A stretch of DNA of 22,590 nucleotides from Pseudomonadota bacterium. Lineage in GTDB: Bacteria; Pseudomonadota; Gammaproteobacteria; Arenicellales; UBA868. The notes beneath the pieces are model-generated. The model was not told where the DNA came from. It ran no database searches and was given only the letters and a program-made list of their open reading frames with translations. Every line of letters starts with the position of its first letter. Within the stretch, counting starts at the first letter, position 1. Position numbers and translations under genes: made by a program. The stretch covers positions 1 to 22,590 of the forward strand of contig JABJIU010000203.1 in the NCBI GenBank assembly GCA_018661145.1, given 5' to 3'. Of this stretch, positions 8,095 to 15,637 are shown piece after piece.

Positions 8095-8613
8095 TCAGTT
8101 TTTTGCCGGCGCCAGTACCATGATCATCTGTCGTCCTTCCATCTTCGGCATTTGCTCAACAATGCCAATCTCTTTCAGATCACCTTCAACCCGTTTCAGC
8201 ATCTCCATTCCGAGTTCCTGATGAGCCATTTCCCGTCCCCTGAAACGCAACGTCACCTTTACCTTGTTGCCCGCATCGAGAAAGCGTGTGAGATTTCGAA
8301 CCTTGATATCGTAGTCCCCAACATCGGTTCCCGGCCTGAACTTTACTTCCTTGACCGTAATCTGCTTTTGCTTTTTCTTGGATTCTTGCTTTTTTTTGGC
8401 GTTTGCGTAGAGGTGTTTACCCCAATCCATCAACCGACAGACCGGCGGTTCCGCATTCGGTGCAATTTCAACCAGATCCATGCCGCGCTCTTCAGCAATC
8501 GTTCGCGCCTCGTCGGGGGAAACAATCCCTAACTGTTCCCCTGTGTCACTTACGAGTCGGATCTGATCGTAGGTGATATCTTCGTTGAGCCTTTGCTCTT
8601 TTGTTCCGGCTAT
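8095..8613 (-). CDS. infC: Translation initiation factor IF-3, probable AUA start
   Basis: IF-3 binds the 30S subunit, prevents premature 70S joining and checks the start codon. The N-domain (QRLNEDITYDQIRLVSDTGE, LGIVSPDEA, LVEIAPNAEPPVCRLMDWGK), the lysine-rich linker and the C-domain (VKEVKFRPGTDVGDYDIKVR, VTLRFRGREMAHQELGMEML, EGRQMIMVLAP) are complete. There is no ATG in the right place. The in-frame codons around the start are TTG-GAG-GGA-TTG-GCA-ATA, and the Shine-Dalgarno GGAGGG (8621-8626) sits within the first of them, ruling out the first TTG. The second TTG is only about 2 bases away. ATA at 8613-8611 has a normal 7-base spacing, giving 172 residues. Non-canonical start codons (AUU in E. 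coli) are the basis of IF-3 autoregulation, so AUA is biologically sensible. The end coordinate depends on this choice. Confidence 0.93.
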   Translation of the reverse strand: MAGTKEQRLNEDITYDQIRLVSDTGEQLGIVSPDEARTIAEERGMDLVEIAPNAEPPVCRLMDWGKHLYANAKKKQESKKKQKQITVKEVKFRPGTDVGDYDIKVRNLTRFLDAGNKVKVTLRFRGREMAHQELGMEMLKRVEGDLKEIGIVEQMPKMEGRQMIMVLAPAKN

Positions 8614-8620
8614 TGCCAAT

Positions 8621-8626
8621 CCCTCC
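8621..8626 (-). promoter_or_regulatory. infC ribosome-binding site that decides the start codon
   Basis: On the minus strand GGAGGG lies 7 bases before the in-frame ATA at 8613-8611 and directly overlaps a TTG-GAG-GGA reading in the same frame. A TTG at 8619-8617 is too close to use this site. The position of this site is the main reason for proposing an AUA initiator. Confidence 0.6.
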
Positions 8627-8631
8627 AAAAA

Positions 8632-10539
8632 TTAATGCCGCGCGTTTGCGTTGGGGAGAAAACACTTTTCCAGCACGTCAGCGATAGCTACCGTACCTAG
8701 ATCTTCTCCGTCGCGCGTGCGCACGGCTACAGAACCCTCTTCCACTTCCCGGTCTCCAACCACAAGGAGAAAGGGAATACGTCTCAGGGTAGATTCCCGG
8801 ATTTTATAACCAATTTTCTCGTTTCTCAAGTCGGTTTCGACTCTGACCCCCTGTTTTCTAAGGAATTTTTGGGTTTCCGATGCGAAAGACTGCTGTCGAT
8901 CGGTGATGTTGAGAATGATTGCTTGTATAGGAGCAAGCCAAAACGGCAGCTTGCCCTCAGTGTCTTCGATCAGAATCCCGATAAAGCGTTCGAGGGAGCC
9001 GAGGATTGCACGGTGAATCATTACCGGCACTTGCTTCGAGCCATCATCGGTTACGTACGAAGCGTCGAGTCGACCCGGCATCGAAAAATCCACCTGTATA
9101 GTGCCGCATTGCCAGCGCCGCCCGATGGAGTCGCGCAGTACAAATTCGTGTTTTGGACCATAAAACGCACCCTCACCCGGCTGAACCACGTATTCAATGC
9201 CCTTTTCTTCGAGTGCCCGGGCGAGCGCATCTTCTGCTCGGTCCCACAAGGCGTCTTCGCCCACGCGCTGTTTTGGGCGGGTCGAAAGTGCGACCTCGAT
9301 ATCCTCGAACCCGAAGTCCTTATACATCCTGTAGGTCAGCTCGATTAACGTCGATACTTCCGCCTGGAGTTGGTCTTCCGTACAAAAGACATGGGCGTCA
9401 TCCTGGGTGAAACGCCGCGCACGAAGCAGGCCATGAAGAGTCCCTGAGGGTTCGTTCCGGTGAACGATGCCAAACTCGGCGATCCGTATCGGCAAATCTC
9501 GGTAACTTCGAAGACCCTGATTGAATAATTGAACATGGCCCGGGCAGTTCATGGGCTTAATGGCGTAATCCCGGTCATCGACGTGTGTTGTAAACATATT
9601 GTCTCGGAACTTATCCCAATGCCCTGAGCGCTCCCAGAGACTCCGATCCAGCATCTGCGGTGTATGAACCTCCTGGTAGTCGTATTCCGCCAATAGATTT
9701 CGCACATAGCGTTCGACGGCGGTATAAAGACTCCAGCCATCACGGTGCCAGAAAACCATTCCCGGTGCTTCTTCCTGAAAGTGAAAAAGGTCTAGCGATT
9801 TCCCGATGCGTCGGTGATCACGCTTTTCAGCTTCTGCAATTCGCGTGAGGTATTCGTCCAGAGACTTCTTATCTGGCCATGCAGTTCCGTAGATGCGTTG
9901 AAGCATCTCGTTGTTGGAATCACCCCGCCAGTATGCCCCCGCCAGCTTGATCAATTTGAACGCTCGAAGCATGCTGATATCGGGAACATGCGGCCCCCGA
10001 CAGAGGTCAGTGAAGTCGCCCTGGCGGTAAAGCGAAAGAGGTTCATCGTCGGGAATCTCTTCGATAATTTTCGCCTTGTAATCTTCTTTTAACTCCCGGA
10101 AATACGTAACAGCCTCTTCCCTGTCCATGGTCAGCCGCTCGACGGGAGACCCCTTTTTGGCAAGAGCCTCCATCGTCTCCTGGATTCGATCAAGATCCTC
10201 CTCAGTGAACCCAGGGCCGTAGGCAAAATCGTAATAAAAGCCGTCCTCGATGACGGGCCCGATGGTCACTTGGGCATCTGGGAAAAGCTGCTTCACTGCC
10301 TGGGCAAGAAGATGTGCGCAGGAATGGCGCAGAATTTCCAATCCCTCCGGATCTTTAGTCGTGATAATCCGGAGGGTCGAGTCATCCTTAATTTGATGTG
10401 AGGCATCGACCAAGGTCCCATTCACGTCTCCGCCAAGGGTCGCCTTCGCGAGCCCAGGGCCAATATCCGCCGCAATGTCGGCGACCGTGAGAGGCCGTTG
10501 ATACTCACGAGTACTGGCGTCAGGGAGGGTGATTTTCAT
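8632..10539 (-). CDS. thrS: Threonine-tRNA ligase
   Basis: The product has 635 residues (E. coli 642). It charges tRNA-Thr and edits Ser-tRNA-Thr. Domains in order: an N-terminal TGS domain (residues 1-60), the editing/SAD domain with zinc-type motif HSCAH (H72 and H76) and DLCRGPH further on, the class II catalytic core (MVFWHRDGWSLYTAVERYVR, YQEVHTPQML, KPMNCPGHVQLFNQ with the catalytic-site Cys, IAEFGIVHRNEPSG, GALHG-like LHGLLRARRFTQDDAHVFC, and YGPKHEFVLRDSIGRRWQCG), and the C-terminal anticodon-binding domain (PFWLAPIQAIILNITDRQQ to VGDREVEEGSVAVRTRDGED). The ATG at 10539 has no strong Shine-Dalgarno sequence. Known E. coli ThrRS represses its own mRNA, but the tRNA-like operator could not be recognised here. 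It is the first gene of the translation operon. Confidence 0.98.
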   Translation of the reverse strand: MKITLPDASTREYQRPLTVADIAADIGPGLAKATLGGDVNGTLVDASHQIKDDSTLRIITTKDPEGLEILRHSCAHLLAQAVKQLFPDAQVTIGPVIEDGFYYDFAYGPGFTEEDLDRIQETMEALAKKGSPVERLTMDREEAVTYFRELKEDYKAKIIEEIPDDEPLSLYRQGDFTDLCRGPHVPDISMLRAFKLIKLAGAYWRGDSNNEMLQRIYGTAWPDKKSLDEYLTRIAEAEKRDHRRIGKSLDLFHFQEEAPGMVFWHRDGWSLYTAVERYVRNLLAEYDYQEVHTPQMLDRSLWERSGHWDKFRDNMFTTHVDDRDYAIKPMNCPGHVQLFNQGLRSYRDLPIRIAEFGIVHRNEPSGTLHGLLRARRFTQDDAHVFCTEDQLQAEVSTLIELTYRMYKDFGFEDIEVALSTRPKQRVGEDALWDRAEDALARALEEKGIEYVVQPGEGAFYGPKHEFVLRDSIGRRWQCGTIQVDFSMPGRLDASYVTDDGSKQVPVMIHRAILGSLERFIGILIEDTEGKLPFWLAPIQAIILNITDRQQSFASETQKFLRKQGVRVETDLRNEKIGYKIRESTLRRIPFLLVVGDREVEEGSVAVRTRDGEDLGTVAIADVLEKCFLPNANARH

Positions 10540-10647
10540 AGGCTTGATCGAAAGTAGTTAGGGCGTGTTCGGCAGCAGTTCCAACTTGCCGAAGCGAATC
10601 CCCTTAAGGTTCCGGGCGCGAGCCGCGGCTGTCCACAAGAACGAAGG

Positions 10648-10688
10648 CCGCGTCGGTAGTCAGTGATTCGAACCAGACGCGGATTATA
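10648..10688 (-). promoter_or_regulatory. Candidate thrS promoter -10 with adjoining inverted repeat
   Basis: On the minus strand a perfect TATAAT (10688-10683) lies about 145 bases ahead of thrS, but no good -35 element stands 16-18 bases before it. Directly after it is an inverted repeat, CCGCGTC ... GACGCGG (10682-10648), extended inward by GGT/ACC with one bulged T. A start site at the usual distance would fall inside the left arm, so the repeat is more likely a DNA operator, or the end structure of the VOC transcript, than an mRNA hairpin. No U-tract follows. Confidence 0.35.
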
Positions 10689-10735
10689 GGTGCAAAATGG
10701 ATCTTGGATACGACGATCGCGCCCAAGGATTATGC

Positions 10736-11170
10736 TTAATCGTTCGCAGAAACGCTTGGCACCCAGCAGTATCCGTTGGGATCCAGCAGGTAACATTCAC
10801 GAAGGCCATGGGGCCGATCCAGGCTCGTGCGCAGAATGATGTAGCCCCCGTTTTTCGCACGCGCCTCGCATGCGTCGGGGTCAAGGCCATACAGTCGCAG
10901 CTCAATGCCGCTGCCACGAACGCCTGACTCTGGAATCAATTGGGGCAAGGGGTTGTCGTGGTAGGTGTGATCGCCGTGGAGTTGGAAAACTTCTCCTTCG
11001 TGCTCCAGCACCGCGAAATCACCATCGGCACGATGGACCTTCATGGTGAGGACATCGCTCAAAAAGGCTACAGTTCTCGCGACATCGGTTACCAGTAGAT
11101 TGACGCCGAATCCCTCTAGAGCTCGGCCGAATTGGCCCGCCGGAGCCTCCCGAGCGACCTTGGGATCCAT
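10736..11170 (-). CDS. VOC-fold (glyoxalase/bleomycin-resistance-like) protein
   Basis: The product has 144 residues. VOC proteins are built from beta-alpha-beta-beta-beta units and usually use a metal for isomerase, extradiol-dioxygenase or binding functions. The first unit is seen in FGVNLLVTDVARTVAFLSDV followed by FAVLEHEGEVFQLHGD, and the second in GSGIELRLYGLDPDACEARA ending LRECYLLDPNGYCWVPS, the common DPxGY end of the fold. Possible metal ligands are H and E residues in VFQLHGDHTYHD and RECYLLDP, but they cannot be fixed without a structure-based alignment. It begins 30 bases after the stop of a 32-codon membrane peptide, with GTGAGG ahead of the ATG. The same gene pair recurs at 17536-17802 with a broken VOC gene. 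The substrate is unknown. Confidence 0.75.
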   Translation of the reverse strand: MDPKVAREAPAGQFGRALEGFGVNLLVTDVARTVAFLSDVLTMKVHRADGDFAVLEHEGEVFQLHGDHTYHDNPLPQLIPESGVRGSGIELRLYGLDPDACEARAKNGGYIILRTSLDRPHGLRECYLLDPNGYCWVPSVSAND

Positions 11171-11299
11171 GGACTGACTTACCTCACTTGGGCGTGTCGC
11201 CTAATCGTCCGGCATCAGGCTTGCAAACTTCAGCCCGCCGAAAAAAGTTAACAGCAGCGGAAAAATGATACAAACTTTTCGAAGATTCTCAGATGCCAT
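11072..11299 (-). repeat. Duplicated unit, copy A (small membrane peptide plus start of VOC gene)
   Basis: This 228-base stretch aligns without gaps to 17575-17802 on the same strand. Both hold a 33-codon reading frame including stop, a 30-base spacer, and the start of a VOC gene. The spacer differs at only 5 of 30 positions and shares the unbroken core AAGTGAGGTAAG. The peptides agree at 14 of 32 residues and the VOC starts at 16 of 33. The copies are old, but the arrangement is exact. Confidence 0.8.
11201..11299 (-). CDS. 32-residue single-span membrane peptide, copy A
   Basis: A short frame encoding a 32-residue peptide: a polar start MASENLRK, one hydrophobic segment (residues 9-22, VCIIFPLLLTFFGG), and a short tail LKFASLMPDD. 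The ATG at 11299 is preceded by AGGGAAGGGAA, a good ribosome-binding site. It resembles the paralogue at 17704-17802 in the ENLR[K/R] start, the central I-I and L, the G-x-L-K after the membrane segment and the LxPxD end, so it is probably a real translated gene. It lies immediately upstream of the VOC gene in both copies, which suggests they work together or are co-regulated. I do not recognise a named family. Confidence 0.65.
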   Translation of the reverse strand: MASENLRKVCIIFPLLLTFFGGLKFASLMPDD

Positions 11300-11637
11300 T
11301 TCCCTTCCCTAAAATTTGCAGGACCTCGCGCCGTTTTAGCAACCCTATCGTCCCGGGGGTAATACTAACTCTTAATAGGATACTCACCTTGATACTCACG
11401 TCGCGGCTTCGTAGACTGATATTTCCATGATTATGTAAGCGAGATTGAAATGATTACCATGCCAAAAATCGTAGGGGCTTCGAATTCGCAACATTTATCG
11501 GGAGCGTGCACTGTAACCGGTAGTAACGATTAGTCTCCACGCGTAGGACGGCTTCGCATCAATGCATCGACACGTTCTTCTACCCTATTCGGCTTGATTA
11601 TTTTGTCTGAAAGTTGAACTCCAAATGTGACTGACCT
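11300..11637. other. Divergent intergenic region between copy A and the dehydrogenase operon
   Basis: A 338-base gap holding no convincing gene. It separates a minus-strand unit (peptide plus VOC) from the plus-strand dehydrogenase operon, so it must hold promoters in both directions. A plausible plus-strand promoter and repeated ATACTCAC words lie at 11362-11417. No clear minus-strand promoter and no terminator were recognised. The base composition is visibly more AT-rich than in the flanking genes. Confidence 0.6.
11362..11417 (+). promoter_or_regulatory. Candidate promoter with direct-repeat operator
   Basis: TTGATA (11389-11394), a 17-base spacer and TAGACT (11412-11417) fit a sigma-70 promoter with about 5/6 and 4/6 matches. 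The word GATACTCAC occurs at 11379-11387 and 11391-11399 (period 12), and a related AATACTAAC lies at 11361-11369. The second full copy overlaps the -35 element, as expected for a repressor or activator site. The implied leader before the dehydrogenase gene would be about 210 bases, which is long, so a second nearer promoter may exist. Confidence 0.35.
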
Positions 11638-12765
11638 ATGGACCTACCAAAAGTAGCGGACATTGTAATCATTGGAGCTGGGATTTCCGGCCTGTCGGTG
11701 GCGCTGCCGATAGCTAAAGCGGGACTTAGTGTTGCTGTGCTGGATAAAAACGAACCCTGGTCCGACGCCTCTGGGGCCAATGCAGGGACCCTGTCTATCC
11801 AGGTAAAACGCGCTGAGGTGCTATCGCTCATTTATGAATCAATCGAACGTTGGAAGCGCATGCCCGAAGACTATGGTATCGAAGTTGGCTTCGGACAACC
11901 TGGGGGCATCCGAGTCGCGACGACTGAGGCGGAATATAACCAACTTGAAAAATCGGTAGAGGTTCAGAAAAACAAAGGTATTGATGTTCGAATGCTCAAC
12001 AGGGAGGCGGTCAGGCAATTAGGGCCATGGCTCGGACCTAACGTAATGGCGGGCAGTTTGTGTCTTTATGATAGTTACTCCAACCCATTGGTCGCTGGCA
12101 ATGCGATGGTCGCTGGCGCCCGCAAATTGGGCGGCGTCATAGCCGGCGGCAATCGCGTATCCGAGATTAGACGCAACGCGATGTCGGACATCGATCGCTT
12201 TTCTATCAAGACGGTCAGCGGCGACACTATTCATGCCAGTCATGTTGTCAACGCGGCTGGTGCCTGGGCGGGTGAAATTTCTTCGATGTTGGGTGTTAAG
12301 TTACCGATGGAAGTGGATGTCAATATGCTGACAGTCACAGAACCGTCGCCGCCAATATTTAATCGTGTGGTGACGCACGTAGGAGGGATCTTATCTCTCA
12401 AGCAACTGCCTAACGGCACTTGCTTGATAGGTGGTGGCTGGCAGGGACGAGGCTCAGTAAGTTCCGGGACTAAAAATATTGACTACGAGCGCTTCCTGCA
12501 TAACATGCGGGTAGCGGCTGATGTGATTCCAAAAATTAGGGATTTGCACATCCTCCGGACTTGGGCTGGATTCGAAGCAGTTGCACCCGATGCCCTGCCG
12601 ATCATGGGACAACTTGGCGAAGACGATCACGTTTGGACTCTTGGCTGCGCCCGTGGTGGCTATTCCCTCGCACCCGCCCTGGGCGCCAGGCTTGCAGAGA
12701 TGATTTTGAACCCTTCCAAACGTGACACCCTTTTACAGTTTTCGCCACAGCGATTCGCGCCGTGA
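11638..12765 (+). CDS. FAD-dependent amino-acid oxidoreductase (DAO family), catalytic beta-type subunit
   Basis: The product has 375 residues. The N-terminal FAD-binding Rossmann motif is DIVIIGAGISGLS (G13, G15, G18), followed by VAVLDKNEPW and the DAO-family SDASGANAGTLSIQV segment. The C-terminal FAD contact appears as TWAGFEAVAPDALPIMGQL and WTLGCARGGYSLAPALG. Family members oxidise the C-N bond of D-amino acids, sarcosine or related imino acids. The next two genes encode a small 2Fe-2S protein and a larger flavin/Fe-S subunit, the same trio as HcnC-HcnA-HcnB and the heteromeric D-hydroxyproline dehydrogenases. A quinone- or cytochrome-linked D-amino/imino acid dehydrogenase is the best guess. 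The substrate is not fixed by sequence. The start has no strong Shine-Dalgarno sequence. The stop overlaps the next start (GTGA). Confidence 0.85.
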   Translation: MDLPKVADIVIIGAGISGLSVALPIAKAGLSVAVLDKNEPWSDASGANAGTLSIQVKRAEVLSLIYESIERWKRMPEDYGIEVGFGQPGGIRVATTEAEYNQLEKSVEVQKNKGIDVRMLNREAVRQLGPWLGPNVMAGSLCLYDSYSNPLVAGNAMVAGARKLGGVIAGGNRVSEIRRNAMSDIDRFSIKTVSGDTIHASHVVNAAGAWAGEISSMLGVKLPMEVDVNMLTVTEPSPPIFNRVVTHVGGILSLKQLPNGTCLIGGGWQGRGSVSSGTKNIDYERFLHNMRVAADVIPKIRDLHILRTWAGFEAVAPDALPIMGQLGEDDHVWTLGCARGGYSLAPALGARLAEMILNPSKRDTLLQFSPQRFAP

Positions 12766-13079
12766 GCATTGATTCAGGTAAGCGCTTCGGACTATCCGCT
12801 GGAGGGCGAATGAACGCCAATGGTCAATTGAACTTTCGGTTCGATGGCCAGGAGATAATTGGTTACGCCGGAGAATCTATTGCGGCTGCGCTCATTGCTT
12901 CAGGAATTTCCGCAACCAGGCTAAGTGCAACCGGGATGCCACGAGGCTATTTCTGCGGCATGGGCGTGTGCTGGGAATGCGTAGTTCGGATTAACGGAAT
13001 CAACACCGTGCGGGCGTGTAGGCAGGTTGTCGAAGATGGAATGATAGTAGAAACCGTGAACGCGGCGGAGAAACTATGA
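12762..13079 (+). CDS. Small (2Fe-2S)-binding subunit of the dehydrogenase
   Basis: The product has 105 residues and is ferredoxin-like, of the HcnA / D-hydroxyproline dehydrogenase gamma type. The cluster-binding pattern is C65-x4-C70-x2-C73-x12-C86, seen as CGMGVCWEC and RAC. The segment NFRFDGQEIIGYAGESIAAAL is the usual beta-grasp beginning. It would pass electrons between the two flavoprotein subunits. Start choice: the GTG at 12762 overlaps the upstream stop (GTGA), but the ATG 17 codons in (MNANGQLNF) is closer to the usual family length. The first 16 residues could be untranslated. It is coupled to the next gene by an ATGA overlap. Confidence 0.85.
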   Translation: MSIDSGKRFGLSAGGRMNANGQLNFRFDGQEIIGYAGESIAAALIASGISATRLSATGMPRGYFCGMGVCWECVVRINGINTVRACRQVVEDGMIVETVNAAEKL

Positions 13080-14530
13080 CCATCGAAGAAGTTGATGTAA
13101 CAATTATTGGCGCTGGCGCTGCCGGCCTATCTGCAGCCGGAGAAGCGGCCCGAATGGGTGCCAGGGTTGTACTGGTGGATGACAATCAACATCCCGGGGG
13201 GCAGTATTTTCGACAACCGTCTCCACAAAACTATAAGTGCAAGAGCCTAGTTTCTGAGAAGGACCGCCACCGTTTCGTCCAACTTCTTAAGGGCATAGAT
13301 ACGCCCTTGGTCAGGTATTGTCCGGGAACTACGGTCTGGGATATTCACGACCAATTCACCATAGGGCTGGCCGACGGAGAGCGTTCCCGGCGAATCCGCT
13401 CCGCCGCTATAGTGATCTCCGCAGGTGCTAGAGATCATGTCTACCCCTTTCCTGGCTGGACCCTACCGGGTGTGATTACTGCCGGCGGATCACAGAATTT
13501 AATCAAAGGAATGGGTATCGCCCCAGCGGCACCGGTCGTCGTAGCGGGTAACGGCCCTCTCTTGCTTGTGGCTGCCGCAAATCTGGTCTCTGTAGGTGTA
13601 GAAGTCGCGGCAGTCGTGGAGGCTTCGAACCGACCCTGGAATATTGTTCGTCACGCAGCAAAACTCATTCACGGGGGATCCAATCTAGGCCTTGCCATCA
13701 AATATCTGAAGATTTTGTATAAGTCGAAGATTCCCTTTCTCAGGGGCTATGGCGTCATCGCGGCCTACGGAAGCGAATGCCTGAGCGCTGTTGATGTCGC
13801 GCCGATTATTCGAAATGGAAAATTCGAAAGGTCCCAAGCCCGTCGAATTACGGCGAAAACGATGGTCACGGGAATGGGGCTGACCCCTTCTTTAGAACTT
13901 CCTAGACTGCTCGGTCTCAAAGAGACCTCAATGCCATTACGTGGCGGCCCTAACATCATCACAAATGAAAAAATGATGTCTAGTGTATTTGGTGTTTTCG
14001 TTGCCGGAGACGGGTCCTCAATAGGAGGTGTAGAGCTTTCACTTGTTGAGGGCCGTATTGCTGGTATCAACGCAGCTATTCATGCGGGTATCGGGGCCTC
14101 GGAATCAATGCAGTTATCACTCACTCGGGATTTATCCGCGCATAGACGTCTATGCAAGTTCCGGTCCGGGCTTGAGCGTGTCTTTATGAATAACGTCGAT
14201 TGGTATGATTTATTAACGCCCGAGACCATCATCTGCCGATGCGAGGATGTAACGTGGGGTAAGTTACACAAGTGCAAAGAAAAAGGACTGATAACTCCTT
14301 TGCAACTGAAAGCCGCAACCAGAATTGGGATGGGTCGATGTCAGGGGCGCAACTGTCTTGGAACTCTCGCAGCATTGACATCGCACGAAGGCGACGACCC
14401 AACGAAGGAACAAGAAATGCCTCGGACCCGACCGCCCGCACGACCTATTCTGCTCAGCGAATTACTCCACGAGCAATTGCCACCCCCAGAACTACCCGAT
14501 GACCCACATCTGCCGAGGCAACAAGACTGA
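13076..14530 (+). CDS. NAD(P)/FAD-type oxidoreductase subunit with C-terminal Fe-S domain
   Basis: The product has 484 residues and is of the HcnB / D-hydroxyproline dehydrogenase alpha / opine oxidase A type. An N-terminal dinucleotide fold, VDVTIIGAGAAGLSAAGEAA, is followed by HPGGQYFR. A second nucleotide site, VVVAGNGPLLLVAAANL, lies mid-protein, and VFVAGDGSSIGG is the third FAD contact. The C-terminal BFD-like Fe-S domain has C387-x-C389 (ICRCEDV) and C422-x4-C427 (GRCQGRNC). The tail (RTRPPARPILLSELL) is typical of this family. With the two preceding genes it makes a complete heterotrimeric dehydrogenase; starts and stops overlap throughout (GTGA, ATGA), so the three are translated together. 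No amino-acid racemase/epimerase is seen nearby, leaving the origin of the D-substrate open. Confidence 0.88.
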   Translation: MTIEEVDVTIIGAGAAGLSAAGEAARMGARVVLVDDNQHPGGQYFRQPSPQNYKCKSLVSEKDRHRFVQLLKGIDTPLVRYCPGTTVWDIHDQFTIGLADGERSRRIRSAAIVISAGARDHVYPFPGWTLPGVITAGGSQNLIKGMGIAPAAPVVVAGNGPLLLVAAANLVSVGVEVAAVVEASNRPWNIVRHAAKLIHGGSNLGLAIKYLKILYKSKIPFLRGYGVIAAYGSECLSAVDVAPIIRNGKFERSQARRITAKTMVTGMGLTPSLELPRLLGLKETSMPLRGGPNIITNEKMMSSVFGVFVAGDGSSIGGVELSLVEGRIAGINAAIHAGIGASESMQLSLTRDLSAHRRLCKFRSGLERVFMNNVDWYDLLTPETIICRCEDVTWGKLHKCKEKGLITPLQLKAATRIGMGRCQGRNCLGTLAALTSHEGDDPTKEQEMPRTRPPARPILLSELLHEQLPPPELPDDPHLPRQQD

Positions 14531-14651
14531 GTTGTCGTCATTGACAGTTTGACGCTCAAAGTTCTTTGCCAAGCTGACCTGAATGAATATGAAAAGCGGA
14601 CCCGGGATTCTAGAACTCTATGACAACCATAAATTCGTATCGCATAATCGT

Positions 14652-14680
14652 TTGATCCAATTCCTTTCGTCATTTAAACT
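14652..14680 (+). promoter_or_regulatory. Candidate dapA promoter
   Basis: TTGATC (14652-14657), an exact 17-base spacer and TAAACT (14675-14680) give a reasonable sigma-70 promoter, about 57 bases before the dapA ATG. It suggests that dapA is transcribed on its own and is not simply the fourth gene of the dehydrogenase operon, which ends 206 bases upstream. Confidence 0.4.
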
Positions 14681-14736
14681 TTTTGGTAGCCGATTCATCG
14701 CTCCCAAATATTCTCTTAACAGAACAAGAGGCAATT

Positions 14737-15609
14737 ATGTTTACAGGCTCCATCGTCGCACTCATTACACCGTTCAAAGATGGTCTCGTGGATGTCGCGG
14801 CGCTTCGCACGCTCGTGAAGTGGCACATAGACAGCGGCACCCAAGGCCTCGTCCCGGTTGGCACAACCGGTGAGGCGCCGACACTCAGCAAGACCGAACA
14901 CGAGCAGGTCGTAGAGGTCGTTTGCTACGAGGCCGGCGGGCAAATTCCTGTGATCGCGGGTTCGGGATCGAATAACACAACTGACGCAATAGACTATACC
15001 AAGCACGCAGCAAAAGTAGGCGCAGATGGCGTACTGCATGTTACGGGCTATTACAATCGTCCCAGTGCGGAGGGCATCTTTCAGCACTTTAAGGCACTGA
15101 ACAGTGTTACTGACCTTCCAATCGTGGTCTATAACATTCCACCCAGAGTCATCGTCGATATATTGCCGGAGACTATGGCGCGTTTAGCCCAACTGGATGC
15201 TGTCATTGGGGTTAAAGATGCAACTGGTGATCTCGCAAGACCGCTGCAGGAGCGTAGTTTAATTGTGGGAGAGTTCAGTTTCCTTTCAGGAGAAGACACA
15301 ACGGCTGTTGCGTACAATGCGAACGGCGGCAACGGTTGCATATCTGTTGTGGCTAATGCTGCGCCCAAACTAAGTAACGAAATGCAACAAGCATGTATGC
15401 GACACGATTATCAGGAAGCGTTGAAGTTGCAACGTCAATTAATGCCTCTGATTGAAGCTTTGTTTATTGAACCCAATCCAGGCGGTGTTAAATATGCCAA
15501 TTCCTTGCTGAACCTTTGCACCGAAGAATGCAGATTGCCAATAGTGAAAATTAAAAGCGAAACTAAAGCCCTCATTGCCGGGGCGATGCGTGATGCTGGG
15601 TTAATCTAG
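14737..15609 (+). CDS. dapA: 4-hydroxy-tetrahydrodipicolinate synthase (DHDPS)
   Basis: The product has 290 residues (E. coli 292) and is a TIM-barrel class I aldolase condensing pyruvate with aspartate semialdehyde, the first step of the DAP lysine route. The Schiff-base lysine is K160 in VIGVKDATGD. Other active-site residues fit DHDPS: VGTTGE (T43/T44), YYNRP (Y106), YNIPPR (Y132, and R137, which binds the semialdehyde carboxylate), and LSGEDTTAV. The start MFTGSIVALITPF is nearly that of known DapA. The ATG at 14737 is chosen because AAGAGG stands 6 bases before it; the longer frame adds 18 unrelated residues. DapA homologues also act in D-hydroxyproline breakdown as pyrroline-4-hydroxy-2-carboxylate deaminases, often next to this kind of dehydrogenase, so that role is the main alternative. 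The conserved Arg and the overall match favour DHDPS. Confidence 0.8.
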   Translation: MFTGSIVALITPFKDGLVDVAALRTLVKWHIDSGTQGLVPVGTTGEAPTLSKTEHEQVVEVVCYEAGGQIPVIAGSGSNNTTDAIDYTKHAAKVGADGVLHVTGYYNRPSAEGIFQHFKALNSVTDLPIVVYNIPPRVIVDILPETMARLAQLDAVIGVKDATGDLARPLQERSLIVGEFSFLSGEDTTAVAYNANGGNGCISVVANAAPKLSNEMQQACMRHDYQEALKLQRQLMPLIEALFIEPNPGGVKYANSLLNLCTEECRLPIVKIKSETKALIAGAMRDAGLI

Positions 15610-15637
15610 AGAGTAGCGAACTTCAGTCTTTAAAAGG

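Noticed and set aside
7573..8532. A 319-codon open frame on the plus strand across rplT, rpmI and infC
   Set aside because: It lies exactly opposite three complete, highly conserved genes, and its protein has no recognisable motif. It is a by-product of the base composition of the real genes.
10498..10510. The 12-base word TTGATACTCACG in thrS, also found at 11389-11400 in the operator-like repeat
   Set aside because: The thrS copy falls within coding sequence. Many shared 12-base words are expected by chance in a window this size.
10650..10680. A minus-strand GGTTCGAATC word ahead of thrS resembling a tRNA T-loop
   Set aside because: The flanking bases do not form a T-stem or an acceptor stem, and no D or anticodon arm lies at the right distance. 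It is not a tRNA or an evident tRNA fragment.
15610..15637. A bidirectional terminator expected between the convergent dapA and TauD-like genes
   Set aside because: The 28-base gap contains no stem with a T-tract on either strand. Termination there may depend on Rho or lie within the opposite gene.
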